Of a stretch of DNA of 11,666 nucleotides, positions 5,856-11,666 are shown piece by piece. The position numbers and the translations under genes are program-made. Each line of letters starts with the position of its first letter. Position 1 is the first letter of the stretch. The stretch covers positions 1-11,666 of the forward strand of contig DAIERN010000024.1 of NCBI GenBank assembly GCA_027346765.1. Reading direction: 5' to 3'. Source of the DNA: Chloroflexota bacterium (lineage in GTDB: Bacteria; Chloroflexota; Limnocylindria; Limnocylindrales; CSP1-4). A model generated the notes under the pieces. That model saw only the letters and a list, made by a program, of their open reading frames with translations. It ran no database searches and was not told the origin of the DNA.

Positions 5856-7046
5856 GTGGCAGGCGTGCGGGTGCTGATCGTTCACCCGCGTGACCTGGCC
5901 GCGCCCACGTCGGGCGGCATCCAGACCTTCCTGCACGACTTCGTCAAGTTCGCGCCGGCCGATTTCGACATCACGCTCGCGGGCTTGACGCAGGACCAGC
6001 GCGCGCGGCCCATCGGCCGGCCGACGCGCGTCACGATCGACGGCCGTGCGGCAACGATGCTGCCGCTGGGCCCGGCGGGTCACCTGCCACTAAACCCGGT
6101 CGCGTGGCTGCGCATGGTGCTTGGCCAGATCCGCTTCCGGCGGCGACTGATGGACCGCCACGCGATCGTCCAGACCCACCGCCCATTCCGGCCGATCGTC
6201 CTCGCGGGTCAGCGCGGGCCGCGTGTCCAATTCGTGCACCTGGACCTCGATGCCTGGCCCGGGCCATCAGGCTGGCGCCGCCTCAGCCGCCTGTACCGGC
6301 CGTTCTCCGATCCGGCGCTCGCCCGGATGGCCCACGTCTACGTGGTCAGCGAGCGCGGCGCGACAACGTTGCGCGCCGCGAACCCCGCGCTGGCCCAGCG
6401 GGTCGAGTTCCTGCCGGTGTGGCACGACCCGGCCGTCTTCCACGCCGCGTCCGCCGCGGAGCGGGCGACGCTCCGGGCTGCCTTGGCCAGGGAGCTGCCT
6501 CCTGTCTCCGATGCGGATCGCCTGCTCCTGTGGGCCGGGCGGCTGGACGCGGACAAGGATCCGCTGCTCGCGTTGGCAGCCGTCGCGCAGCTACCGACCG
6601 ACGTGCATCTGCTCGTGGCGGGCGATGGCGAGCTGCGGGCGCAGGCCGAACGGCGCGCTGGTGAGCCGGACCTGAAAAGCCGGGTCCACTTCCTGGGCGA
6701 TGTCACGCGCGATCGGATGGCGTCCCTGATGCGCGCGGCGGATTGCCTCCTGCTGACATCGAAGAGCGAGGGCGGCGGGCCGCGCGTCGTGGTCGAGGCG
6801 CTGGCGTCCGGCCTGCCGGTCGTGGCCACTGACGTGGGCGAGGTGCGCCGCACCGTCAGCGACCGCGTGAACGGCCGCGTGGTCACGGAACGCGACATGA
6901 ATGCCCTCGCGGAGGGCCTGACCTGGGTGCTGGCGCAGCCGCGTGAGTCGCTGATGGCGGCGGCAGTGGCCGCCGCCGCGCCATATACCGCCGAGCGCGT
7001 CCTGGCGCCGGTGTACGAGACCTACCGCCAGCTCAGCGTCCGCTAG
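5856..7046 (+). CDS. GT4-type glycosyltransferase (GT-B fold)
   Basis: Encodes 396 residues; probably transfers a sugar from a nucleotide donor during surface polysaccharide or glycolipid assembly at the inner face of the membrane. The N-terminal Rossmann half begins VRVLIVHPRDLAAPTSGGIQ, with the glycine-rich loop typical of GT4 enzymes, and contains FVHLDLDAWPG and VYVVSERG. The C-terminal half has LLLWAGRLDADKDPLLAL, HLLVAGDGELR, RVHFLGDVTRD and the donor-site segment SEGGGPRVVVEALASGLPVVATDVGEV. The two glutamates of that segment are separated by 8 residues rather than the usual 7 (EX7E), a one-glycine insertion. GTG 5856 is chosen because homologous sequence begins there; the frame is open further upstream but antisense to polX. 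It converges on a nucleotide-sugar dehydrogenase, which supports a polysaccharide role. Donor and acceptor cannot be read from the sequence. Confidence 0.9.
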   Translation: MAGVRVLIVHPRDLAAPTSGGIQTFLHDFVKFAPADFDITLAGLTQDQRARPIGRPTRVTIDGRAATMLPLGPAGHLPLNPVAWLRMVLGQIRFRRRLMDRHAIVQTHRPFRPIVLAGQRGPRVQFVHLDLDAWPGPSGWRRLSRLYRPFSDPALARMAHVYVVSERGATTLRAANPALAQRVEFLPVWHDPAVFHAASAAERATLRAALARELPPVSDADRLLLWAGRLDADKDPLLALAAVAQLPTDVHLLVAGDGELRAQAERRAGEPDLKSRVHFLGDVTRDRMASLMRAADCLLLTSKSEGGGPRVVVEALASGLPVVATDVGEVRRTVSDRVNGRVVTERDMNALAEGLTWVLAQPRESLMAAAVAAAAPYTAERVLAPVYETYRQLSVR

Positions 7047-7081
7047 CGAGCGCGCCCGGTACGCGCCGCCTGCGGCTCGCT
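7045..7081. terminator. Hairpin between the convergent glycosyltransferase and dehydrogenase genes
   Basis: AGCGAGC (7045-7051) pairs with GCTCGCT (7075-7081), and GCGC pairs again inside. It occupies the 45-base gap between two converging stop codons, the expected place for a bidirectional terminator. Neither strand has a T-run, so the call is tentative. Confidence 0.35.
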
Positions 7082-7091
7082 CCGCCGCCGG

Positions 7092-8396
7092 TCATGCCTT
7101 CCAACCCGCCCCCAGCAACAACACCTGGCGCGGGCGCAGGTCCTGTCCGGCGCTGCTGTTGACCGCGTCAACGACCAGGCCGCTCGTCGCGTAGACGCGC
7201 GGCCAATCGATGGCCGCGTGACCGACCAGCGCGACCACGACGTCGCTCGTGCCAACCACGTCATCGAGCGGCTCTGATGCGTGTGCGGCGCCGGCCGCAT
7301 CGACGAAGCGCGGCACGTGAGGATCGTGATAGGTCACGCTCGCGCCACGGCGCACCAGCTCCGCCACGAGGTCTGCGGCCGGCGCATTGCGGGCGTCGCT
7401 CACGTTGGCCTTGAAGGCCACGCCCAGCACGCCGACCGTCGCGCCTTTCATGGGCAGGCCGCGGTCGTTGAGTGCGTCGACCACCAGGTCCGCCACGTGG
7501 AGCGGCATCGCCGCGTTGATGTCGCCCGCCAGCTCGACGAAGCGGTCGGTCAGTCCGAACTGCCGCGCGCGCCAGGCGAGGTAGTACGGATCGACCGGGA
7601 TGCAGTGGCCACCCACACCCGGTCCGGGATGGAACGGCATGAAGCCGAACGGCTTGGTGGCGGCGGCGTCGATCACTTCCCAGACGTCGAGACCCATTCG
7701 CTCCGATAACAGCGCGAGCTGGTTGACCAGCGCGATGTTGACGTTGCGAAAGACGTTCTCGAGGAGCTTCGCCATCTCGGCCGCGTCGGCCGACGACAGC
7801 TCCGTCACCGGCCCACCCAAGCGCCGCAGCAGGGCCGCCGCCCGACCTGTGTCAGCCGGCGTTAGCCCACCCACGACGCGCGGCAACGCGACGGACGCGC
7901 GGTCGGCATCGCCCGGGCTGATCCGCTCGGGCGCGAAGGCGAGGCCGAAATCCAGGCCGGCGCGCAGGCCCGATTGCTCGAGCTGCGCGCGGAACGGGCC
8001 GGCCGTCGTGCCCGGCCAGGTCGTCGACTGGAGGACCACGAGCTGGCCCCGGCGGAGCGAGCGGCTGATGGTCGCGCCGCTGTCGAGCACGGCACTGAGG
8101 TCGGGCTCCCGCGCGGCGTTGATCGGGGTCGAGACGCACACAAAGATCACGTCGGCGTCAGCCAGGCCGTCTTCCCCCGGGGCGTGCAGCTCCAGGCCGT
8201 TGCGGAGGGCGGCGGTCAGTCGGTCGTCGGTGACATCGCCCACGGGGGAGCGGCCGGCGCGCAGCTGCGCCAGCCGTTCGGCATCAGAGTCGTAGCCGGT
8301 CACGGCGAGGCCAGCGTCCATCAGCGCGAGCCCCAATGGCAGGCCGACGTAGCCCAGGCCAATGATCGCGACACGGTGATCGAGTGGCTGCTCCAT
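7092..8396 (-). CDS. Nucleotide-sugar dehydrogenase, UDP-GlcNAc 6-dehydrogenase type
   Basis: Encodes 434 residues. Family members oxidise C6 of a UDP-sugar to the uronic acid in two NAD+-dependent steps, supplying precursors for capsule or O-antigen type polysaccharides. The N-terminal NAD-binding motif is VAIIGLGYVGLPLG; VFVCVSTP-type sequence follows (VIFVCVSTPIN), then QSTTWPGTT, FAPERISPG and EMAKLLENVFRNVNIALVNQ with its conserved Lys and Asn. The catalytic cysteine is in PGPGVGGHCIPVDPYYL (about residue 265). The C-terminal domain starts near VGVLGVAFKANVSDARNAPA. The PFHPGPGVGGHCIPVDPYYLAW form is that of the WbpA/UDP-GlcNAc dehydrogenase branch rather than classical UDP-glucose dehydrogenase, but substrate cannot be settled by eye. 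ATG 8396 is chosen because it directly precedes the Rossmann strand. The preceding membrane-protein gene ends 11 bases upstream, so the two are probably co-transcribed. Confidence 0.92.
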   Translation of the reverse strand: MEQPLDHRVAIIGLGYVGLPLGLALMDAGLAVTGYDSDAERLAQLRAGRSPVGDVTDDRLTAALRNGLELHAPGEDGLADADVIFVCVSTPINAAREPDLSAVLDSGATISRSLRRGQLVVLQSTTWPGTTAGPFRAQLEQSGLRAGLDFGLAFAPERISPGDADRASVALPRVVGGLTPADTGRAAALLRRLGGPVTELSSADAAEMAKLLENVFRNVNIALVNQLALLSERMGLDVWEVIDAAATKPFGFMPFHPGPGVGGHCIPVDPYYLAWRARQFGLTDRFVELAGDINAAMPLHVADLVVDALNDRGLPMKGATVGVLGVAFKANVSDARNAPAADLVAELVRRGASVTYHDPHVPRFVDAAGAAHASEPLDDVVGTSDVVVALVGHAAIDWPRVYATSGLVVDAVNSSAGQDLRPRQVLLLGAGWKA

Positions 8397-8404
8397 CGGG
8401 GCGC

Positions 8405-8410
8405 AGACTA
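8405..8410 (-). promoter_or_regulatory. -10-like box before the dehydrogenase gene
   Basis: TAGTCT is followed by 8 bases and ATG 8396, matching the spacing seen before three other genes. Its TAG is also the stop codon of the small membrane protein gene, so part of the match may be coincidence. Confidence 0.25.
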
Positions 8411-8656
8411 TGCGGCTTCGAGCGATATGTCGCCGCGCAGCAGGCGCCACGACCGGGCGATCTGCTCACGCTCGAATACCCACATCAGGATGCCGTAAGC
8501 GATCAGGGCAACCACGCCCGACAGCAGCAGGCCGGCGAGGCCGCCCAACAGCATGAGGCTGACTGCGACGCAGACGCCGGCCGCGGCCGCGATCAGGTAG
8601 AGGAAGGGCGTGATCACGAGTGCGCCGAGCGATCCACGCGAGAAACGATGAGTCAC
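8408..8656 (-). CDS. Small two-helix membrane protein
   Basis: Encodes 82 residues, mostly hydrophobic. A short basic start (THRFSRGS) leads to a first helix at about residues 10-36 (LGALVITPFLYLIAAAAGVC onward) and a second at about 38-62 (GLAGLLLSGVVALIAYGILM and beyond). A charged cytoplasmic-looking tail follows (FEREQIARSWRLLRG). GTG 8656 is chosen because an AGGGAGGGA Shine-Dalgarno lies about 6 bases before it; longer upstream readings run antisense-like and through another gene. It is probably in an operon with the dehydrogenase. I do not recognise a family; it could help anchor or regulate a polysaccharide assembly complex, but that is only inferred from position. Confidence 0.75.
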   Translation of the reverse strand: MTHRFSRGSLGALVITPFLYLIAAAAGVCVAVSLMLLGGLAGLLLSGVVALIAYGILMWVFEREQIARSWRLLRGDISLEAA

Positions 8657-8679
8657 GCCGTGTCCCTCCCTTGCCGGCC

Positions 8680-8799
8680 ATGACAGCCAGCGCGACGGTA
8701 GGTCCGGCAGGAGACATGTGCGGCCGGCGCAATCGCGGCCCGAAGCCGACCGTGTCGCTCCAGATCGCGCCCGACCACGTGCGCCTCTTCCCGGTCTAG
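8680..8799 (+). CDS. Possible 39-residue small protein, opposite strand
   Basis: An open frame runs from ATG 8680 (or ATG 8716) to TAG 8797-8799, in a gap otherwise without a gene. From the second ATG, 26 of 27 sense codons end in G or C, a coding-like bias, and the product ends SLQIAPDHVRLFPV. Its stop overlaps the stop of the convergent ATP-grasp gene within the shared CTAG. CAGGAG precedes the second ATG but is too close for a good ribosome site. It might be a fragment of a lost gene or a real small protein; high GC alone could also explain it. Confidence 0.25.
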   Translation: MTASATVGPAGDMCGRRNRGPKPTVSLQIAPDHVRLFPV

Positions 8800-9677
8800 G
8801 CGAGCCCCCATGGCGCGAGCAGCGCCTTGAACGCCTCAGTCTGCGTGTCGTACACCTGCGCCCACTCCTTTTCGGGAAGGTGGTGCGGCCGGGTGGGCGT
8901 GCGATTGGCATCGACGACGTAGATGCGCCCGGTCGGCTCGTCACGCAGGATGTCGAGCTCGCCATAGTCCATCTGCAGCTGCGCGGCAAAGCGCAGGAAG
9001 AGCTCCTGCTCGGCCGTGGAAAATAGCTCGTCGGGGGTGCGCGGCACTGAGATGCGCGTGCCAAAGAACCACTCCGGCTCGGGCCGCCATTTCTCGTACG
9101 CCATGGCCAGATGGTTGCCCGCGACCACGGCGCGCATCTGGTGGATCTGGCCATCGAGGCGACAGTCAACCAGGCGTTGGTATACGAACCCCGGCCGTGG
9201 CGGCGCGAGTGGCCCAATCAGGATCTTGCCGCCATGGCGGCCATTCGCCTGTGGCTTCTCGACCAGCTGGCCGTGTGTCGTAAGCGGATCGACGGTCAGC
9301 GAATAGCCCGCCACCTGGGCCCACACCTCATCGACGCGGCCCTTCGAGATGTCGCGGCAGTTGAAGTTGATCGAGTTCGCCGGCAGGCGCGCCGCCTCGC
9401 GTGGGGTCAGCCAGGTCTGTGTCTCCCAGGCGATGGACGGCCTGTCCACGTGCGGCGCGAAGCCGGCGCGCAGGCCCAAGCGGCGCATGATCTGGTAGAT
9501 GGGCGCGATGGGCTGTGGCCGGTGCGGCCAGAAGTTGAGCGTTGGCGCGCCGGCCGGCATGCGCGCATTGTGGCGCGCGGCACCACGCGTGGCCTTCAGC
9601 CAGCGGCGGCCGTTGCGAACGGTGATCCAGCCCCGAAACGGGTCCGGGATCAGCGCGATAGGCGATTTGACTGCCAA
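8796..9677 (-). CDS. ATP-grasp-like protein
   Basis: Encodes 293 residues from a TTG start, chosen because GGAGGGA lies 6 bases before it and no better start exists. The C-terminal two thirds read like an ATP-grasp ligase: LVEKPQANGRHGGKILIG in the ATP-binding lysine and glycine-rich loop position, VYQRLVDCRLDGQIHQMRAVVAGN as the central strand pair with conserved Arg, and YGELDILRDEPTGRIYVVDANRTP with the acidic and Asn metal ligands. The N-terminal part (PTLNFWPHRPQPIAPIYQIMRRLGL) resembles the substrate domain. Such enzymes join a carboxylate to an amine or other nucleophile using ATP. Its neighbours suggest modification of a surface polymer, perhaps an amide on a uronic acid, but the substrate is inferred only. 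No membrane segment or signal peptide is seen. Confidence 0.7.
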   Translation of the reverse strand: MAVKSPIALIPDPFRGWITVRNGRRWLKATRGAARHNARMPAGAPTLNFWPHRPQPIAPIYQIMRRLGLRAGFAPHVDRPSIAWETQTWLTPREAARLPANSINFNCRDISKGRVDEVWAQVAGYSLTVDPLTTHGQLVEKPQANGRHGGKILIGPLAPPRPGFVYQRLVDCRLDGQIHQMRAVVAGNHLAMAYEKWRPEPEWFFGTRISVPRTPDELFSTAEQELFLRFAAQLQMDYGELDILRDEPTGRIYVVDANRTPTRPHHLPEKEWAQVYDTQTEAFKALLAPWGLA

Positions 9678-9727
9678 TTGGGCTCCCTCCGCAGCGAAGC
9701 CCGCGGGCTGCTGCTGCGCCTCGCAGC

Positions 9728-9756
9728 TGAGCCCGGCGCGAACCGCGCTCGGCTCA
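9728..9756 (-). terminator. Hairpin after the M1 peptidase gene
   Basis: TGAGCC/GGCTCA and GCGCG/CGCGC form a nested stem with an AAC loop, starting 20 bases after the peptidase stop. One C-C mismatch separates the two stems. There is no T-run. A separate 12-base perfect palindrome AGCCCGCGGGCT lies at 9698-9709. Confidence 0.4.
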
Positions 9757-9776
9757 CCTGCTCGTTCCGGCGCAGT

Positions 9777-11072
9777 TTAGGGATACAGGCTCGGGAAGCG
9801 CGCGGCGTGATTGGGGTGGTAGCCCGAGGCTGCGTCGAGGGCATCGAGCAGCTTGCGCGTGCCGCCGATCCCGAGCTTGTTGGCGACGTAGTAGTTGTGC
9901 AGGCCCTGCCAGAAATCGGCCGCGCCCACGTGGTTTCGATAGTCGTCGAGGTACCTGTAGCCCTGGTAATAGATCACCGCGACGTAGCACGAGCCGGGGC
10001 TGGTGTAGATCGTCCGGTCGAGCCTGCCGCCGGGGCACTTGCTCGAGGTCCAGGTGTTGACGAGATCGCGTGACAGAAACTCGGCGACGGACTCATCGGC
10101 GAACGGCTCCAGCGCCTGGTCGTTGCCGACGGCGGAGTAGAACCACTCGTGCGCCATCTCGTGCACGACCTCGTACGCCAGCAGGCTGCCGGCATTCTTG
10201 GGAATCCAGAAAAGGTTGGGCGATTCCATGCCGTACCACGGGCCGACCTCGGCGATGTTGATGTAGTCAGCGGGGTGGTCACCCACCTTGGCGGTGTAGT
10301 AGTTGTAGGCGCTGACGGCCCAATTGAGGACGTTGGTCGCGTTGAGCGTCCGGTAGTAGAAGGTGATCGTCCTGCCGCCGACCGAGCGTGAGGCGCTGCG
10401 ATAGTCGGGCGCGGCGCTGAAGTTGAAGTCGCGCACGTTGTGCGCCTCGAACGTCTGCGTGAGCCCATTGTTGTTGAGCCTTTGGCCGCTCGACGCGATC
10501 ACCAGTGCCCGGTCGGTCGTGATCGTGACGGTCACCCGGCTGGTCGTGGGTGTCTCGGTCGCCTCGCCGCCACCGGCATTGCTGAAGCGGATCGTGCGCG
10601 ACAGCCACGGGATCCAGCGATACGCGGTCATCACCCCGTTGGTCCGCGTGAACTCCCACTTGTAGCCGCCACCGGTTGAGGCCAGGTTCGCGGTGTAGTT
10701 GATGACGACGTCGGCGCTGCTGCCTGCGCCCAGCGCCGGGCTGACCGGCACAAGCACGGTTTGATCCTTGATCGTCTCGCTGGCATTGCTGCCGCGCACC
10801 GTGACCGCGCCCACGTGCGCTCCGCCGGTATGCAGCGTGGCCAGGTTGAACGCGATGGTCGACACGCTCGCCCCGGACGTGTTGGTGACATGGGCGGTCG
10901 TGTGGACGCTCACCGCGCGCGTCGCCCACGAGAAGCTCGCCGTCACGTCGTAAGTGGCGGAGAGGCGGAGCGAGTTGACCGCGGCGGCATCGACCGGCGC
11001 TGCGAACGGCGAACCGCCGGCCAACGCGAAAACGAGGACGCCCGCAGAGAAGAATCTGATCACACGGCGCAT
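9777..11072 (-). CDS. Secreted M1-family zinc metallopeptidase
   Basis: Encodes 431 residues. A signal peptide (MRRVIRFFSAGVLVFALAGG, then alanine-rich) indicates export. The N-terminal half is a beta-rich domain as in M1 peptidases. The active site is complete: YGMESP at about 280-285 takes the place of the GAMEN exopeptidase motif; HEMAH is at 304-308 and the third zinc ligand Glu 327 lies 18 residues later, giving HEXXHX18E; a tyrosine in YYQGYRYL (about 369) fits the transition-state Tyr. At 431 residues it is much shorter than aminopeptidase N (about 850-870), lacking the C-terminal helical domain, so substrate access should be more open. ATG 11072 is supported by AGGGGG about 6 bases upstream. 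Cleaves peptides outside the membrane; natural substrate unknown. Confidence 0.9.
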   Translation of the reverse strand: MRRVIRFFSAGVLVFALAGGSPFAAPVDAAAVNSLRLSATYDVTASFSWATRAVSVHTTAHVTNTSGASVSTIAFNLATLHTGGAHVGAVTVRGSNASETIKDQTVLVPVSPALGAGSSADVVINYTANLASTGGGYKWEFTRTNGVMTAYRWIPWLSRTIRFSNAGGGEATETPTTSRVTVTITTDRALVIASSGQRLNNNGLTQTFEAHNVRDFNFSAAPDYRSASRSVGGRTITFYYRTLNATNVLNWAVSAYNYYTAKVGDHPADYINIAEVGPWYGMESPNLFWIPKNAGSLLAYEVVHEMAHEWFYSAVGNDQALEPFADESVAEFLSRDLVNTWTSSKCPGGRLDRTIYTSPGSCYVAVIYYQGYRYLDDYRNHVGAADFWQGLHNYYVANKLGIGGTRKLLDALDAASGYHPNHAARFPSLYP

Positions 11073-11096
11073 GGATACCCCCTGGCAAGTGGCGCC

Positions 11097-11102
11097 ATTA
11101 TC
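11097..11102 (-). promoter_or_regulatory. -10-like box of the M1 peptidase gene
   Basis: GATAAT on the minus strand lies 24 bases before the ATG, leaving room for a short leader carrying the AGGGGG Shine-Dalgarno. A TTGCCG upstream is 21 bases away, too far for a normal -35. Confidence 0.3.
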
Positions 11103-11150
11103 GCCGCTCAGCCTCGTGGCCGGCGGCAATCACATCGATCATCTACCGAG

Positions 11151-11185
11151 CGCTCATTTATTCGTGGCTGGACTCCAAGTGAGCG
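11151..11185. repeat. Inverted repeat upstream of the M1 peptidase
   Basis: CGCTCATTT (11151-11159) and AAGTGAGCG (11177-11185) are inverted copies with one G-T pair, separated by 17 bases. It lies about 80 bases before the peptidase start and could be an operator or a hairpin. A further TGAGCG follows just after it. Confidence 0.4.
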
Positions 11186-11202
11186 ATGAGCGTTTCAGGG
11201 CC

Positions 11203-11220
11203 GCAGGCGGGCGCGCCTGC
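11203..11220 (-). terminator. Hairpin downstream of the right-edge gene
   Basis: GCAGGCG and CGCCTGC form a perfect 7-bp stem around GGCG, about 130 bases after the stop of the partial gene at the right edge. No T-run follows, so it is only a candidate. The 280 bases between that gene and the M1 peptidase hold this hairpin, the inverted repeat and the -10-like box, but no convincing gene. Confidence 0.3.
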
Positions 11221-11352
11221 AGAATCGGCAGCGAGCACGAATAGCGCGGGCGCACGGGGCGCGTGGGTCGACCGCGCGAAGCACCAGCCCCGCCGACGAT
11301 GGCTATGTCGTAGGGGCTCTCGCCGGCATCGCTCACGCGGGCGATTGTCGTC

Positions 11353-11666
11353 CTAGGTCTGAACCAGGAAGGCGTCGATGTCGACGCGGTTCGAGGTCGA
11401 CGCCGCGTTGCGCGTCCCGGTGACGCGCACCTGCAGCGTATGCGCGCCGCCGCCGGTCGCAATTGACCACACCACGCGCCTCTTCTTGGGCGACGGTGAG
11501 TACAAGTCGAGCGTCGCCTTGAGCGTGCCATCGAGCCAGATCGAGACGGTGCCGCGCGACGGCCCCAGGGTGCTCACGAACGCGACGTTGGAGCCAGTGA
11601 AGTTGAGCGTCGCGACGCGCCCGCCCACACCGGTCTGGCGCACCTTGCCTCCTGACGCGCCGCTCA
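11353..11666 (-). CDS. C-terminal carbohydrate-binding-like beta-sandwich module (runs off right edge)
   Basis: The frame is open from the right edge to TAG 11353-11355, giving 103 visible residues; the start lies beyond the window. The sequence is a single beta-sandwich module, with VATLNFTGSNVAFVSTLGPSRG, VSIWLDGTLKATLDLYSPS, RRVVWSIATGGGAHTLQVRV and a terminal VDIDAFLV. This pattern (F-x-G-x-x-V, G-x-x-R-G, D-G-x-x-x-x-x-D-L-Y, W, H-T-L, V-D-D-F) is, from memory, a frequent C-terminal module of secreted Chloroflexota and Actinomycetota proteins with a galactose-binding-like fold. It probably anchors or targets the protein to a glycan. The catalytic or main domain is not visible. Confidence 0.75.
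   Translation of the reverse strand, partial: SGASGGKVRQTGVGGRVATLNFTGSNVAFVSTLGPSRGTVSIWLDGTLKATLDLYSPSPKKRRVVWSIATGGGAHTLQVRVTGTRNAASTSNRVDIDAFLVQT

Noticed and set aside
5835..6083. N-terminal extension of PolX beyond ATG 5834
   Set aside because: It would overlap the start of the divergent glycosyltransferase and shows no conserved sequence.
8657..9217. Longer version of the small membrane protein, about 269 residues
   Set aside because: The extension is Arg/Ser-rich and overlaps the ATP-grasp gene in another frame, while GTG 8656 has a strong Shine-Dalgarno.
9111..10073. 320-codon plus-strand open frame
   Set aside because: It runs across the opposite strand of two recognisable genes (ATP-grasp-like and M1 peptidase) and shows no domain pattern.
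11154..11531. Arg-rich minus-strand open frame
   Set aside because: It overlaps the beta-sandwich gene in another frame and has low-complexity composition.

Overview
The window is about 11.7 kb of GC-rich bacterial DNA, densely coded and mostly on the minus strand. The codon usage, the conserved methylase-like protein at the left edge, the C-terminal surface module at the right edge and the TAnnnT boxes 7-8 bases before several start codons suggest an uncultured Chloroflexota bacterium (Limnocylindria / Ellin6529-like). That placement is an inference. I see no rRNA, tRNA or CRISPR array, and no stretch over 300 bases lacks a gene.

Left region (1-1502). A minus-strand gene for a methyltransferase-like protein with a zinc ribbon starts at 641 and runs off the left edge. 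Divergent from it is a plus-strand XRE-family helix-turn-helix gene (861-1283). This regulator gene is framed by a 20-base repeat: two imperfect copies lie upstream (706-745), and four copies with an identical 19-base core lie downstream in the opposite orientation (1308-1347 and 1376-1415). The repeats therefore bound a segment of about 710 bp, like the ends of a decayed insertion sequence or a split operator array. This is the most unusual part of the window.

Middle region (1503-5801). Reading leftwards on the minus strand are PolX (polymerase beta-like domain plus PHP domain), a secreted seven-repeat FG-GAP/ASPIC protein whose GTG start overlaps the PolX stop, and a TPR protein with a very acidic tail. 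The first two are translationally coupled; the TPR gene follows after 76 bases and has its own Shine-Dalgarno sequence.

Right region (5856-11666). A plus-strand GT4-type glycosyltransferase diverges from PolX and converges on a minus-strand nucleotide-sugar dehydrogenase of the UDP-GlcNAc 6-dehydrogenase type. Upstream of the dehydrogenase are a small two-helix membrane protein and an ATP-grasp-like protein; together these look like a surface polysaccharide locus. Next come a secreted M1-family metallopeptidase with an intact zinc site, and the C-terminal end of a protein ending in a carbohydrate-binding-like beta-sandwich module.

Four genes (methylase-like, PolX, glycosyltransferase, dehydrogenase) carry a -10-like TAnnnT box 7-8 bases before the start codon and lack a clear Shine-Dalgarno sequence, as expected for leaderless transcripts. 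The TPR, small membrane, ATP-grasp and M1 genes have recognisable Shine-Dalgarno sequences instead.
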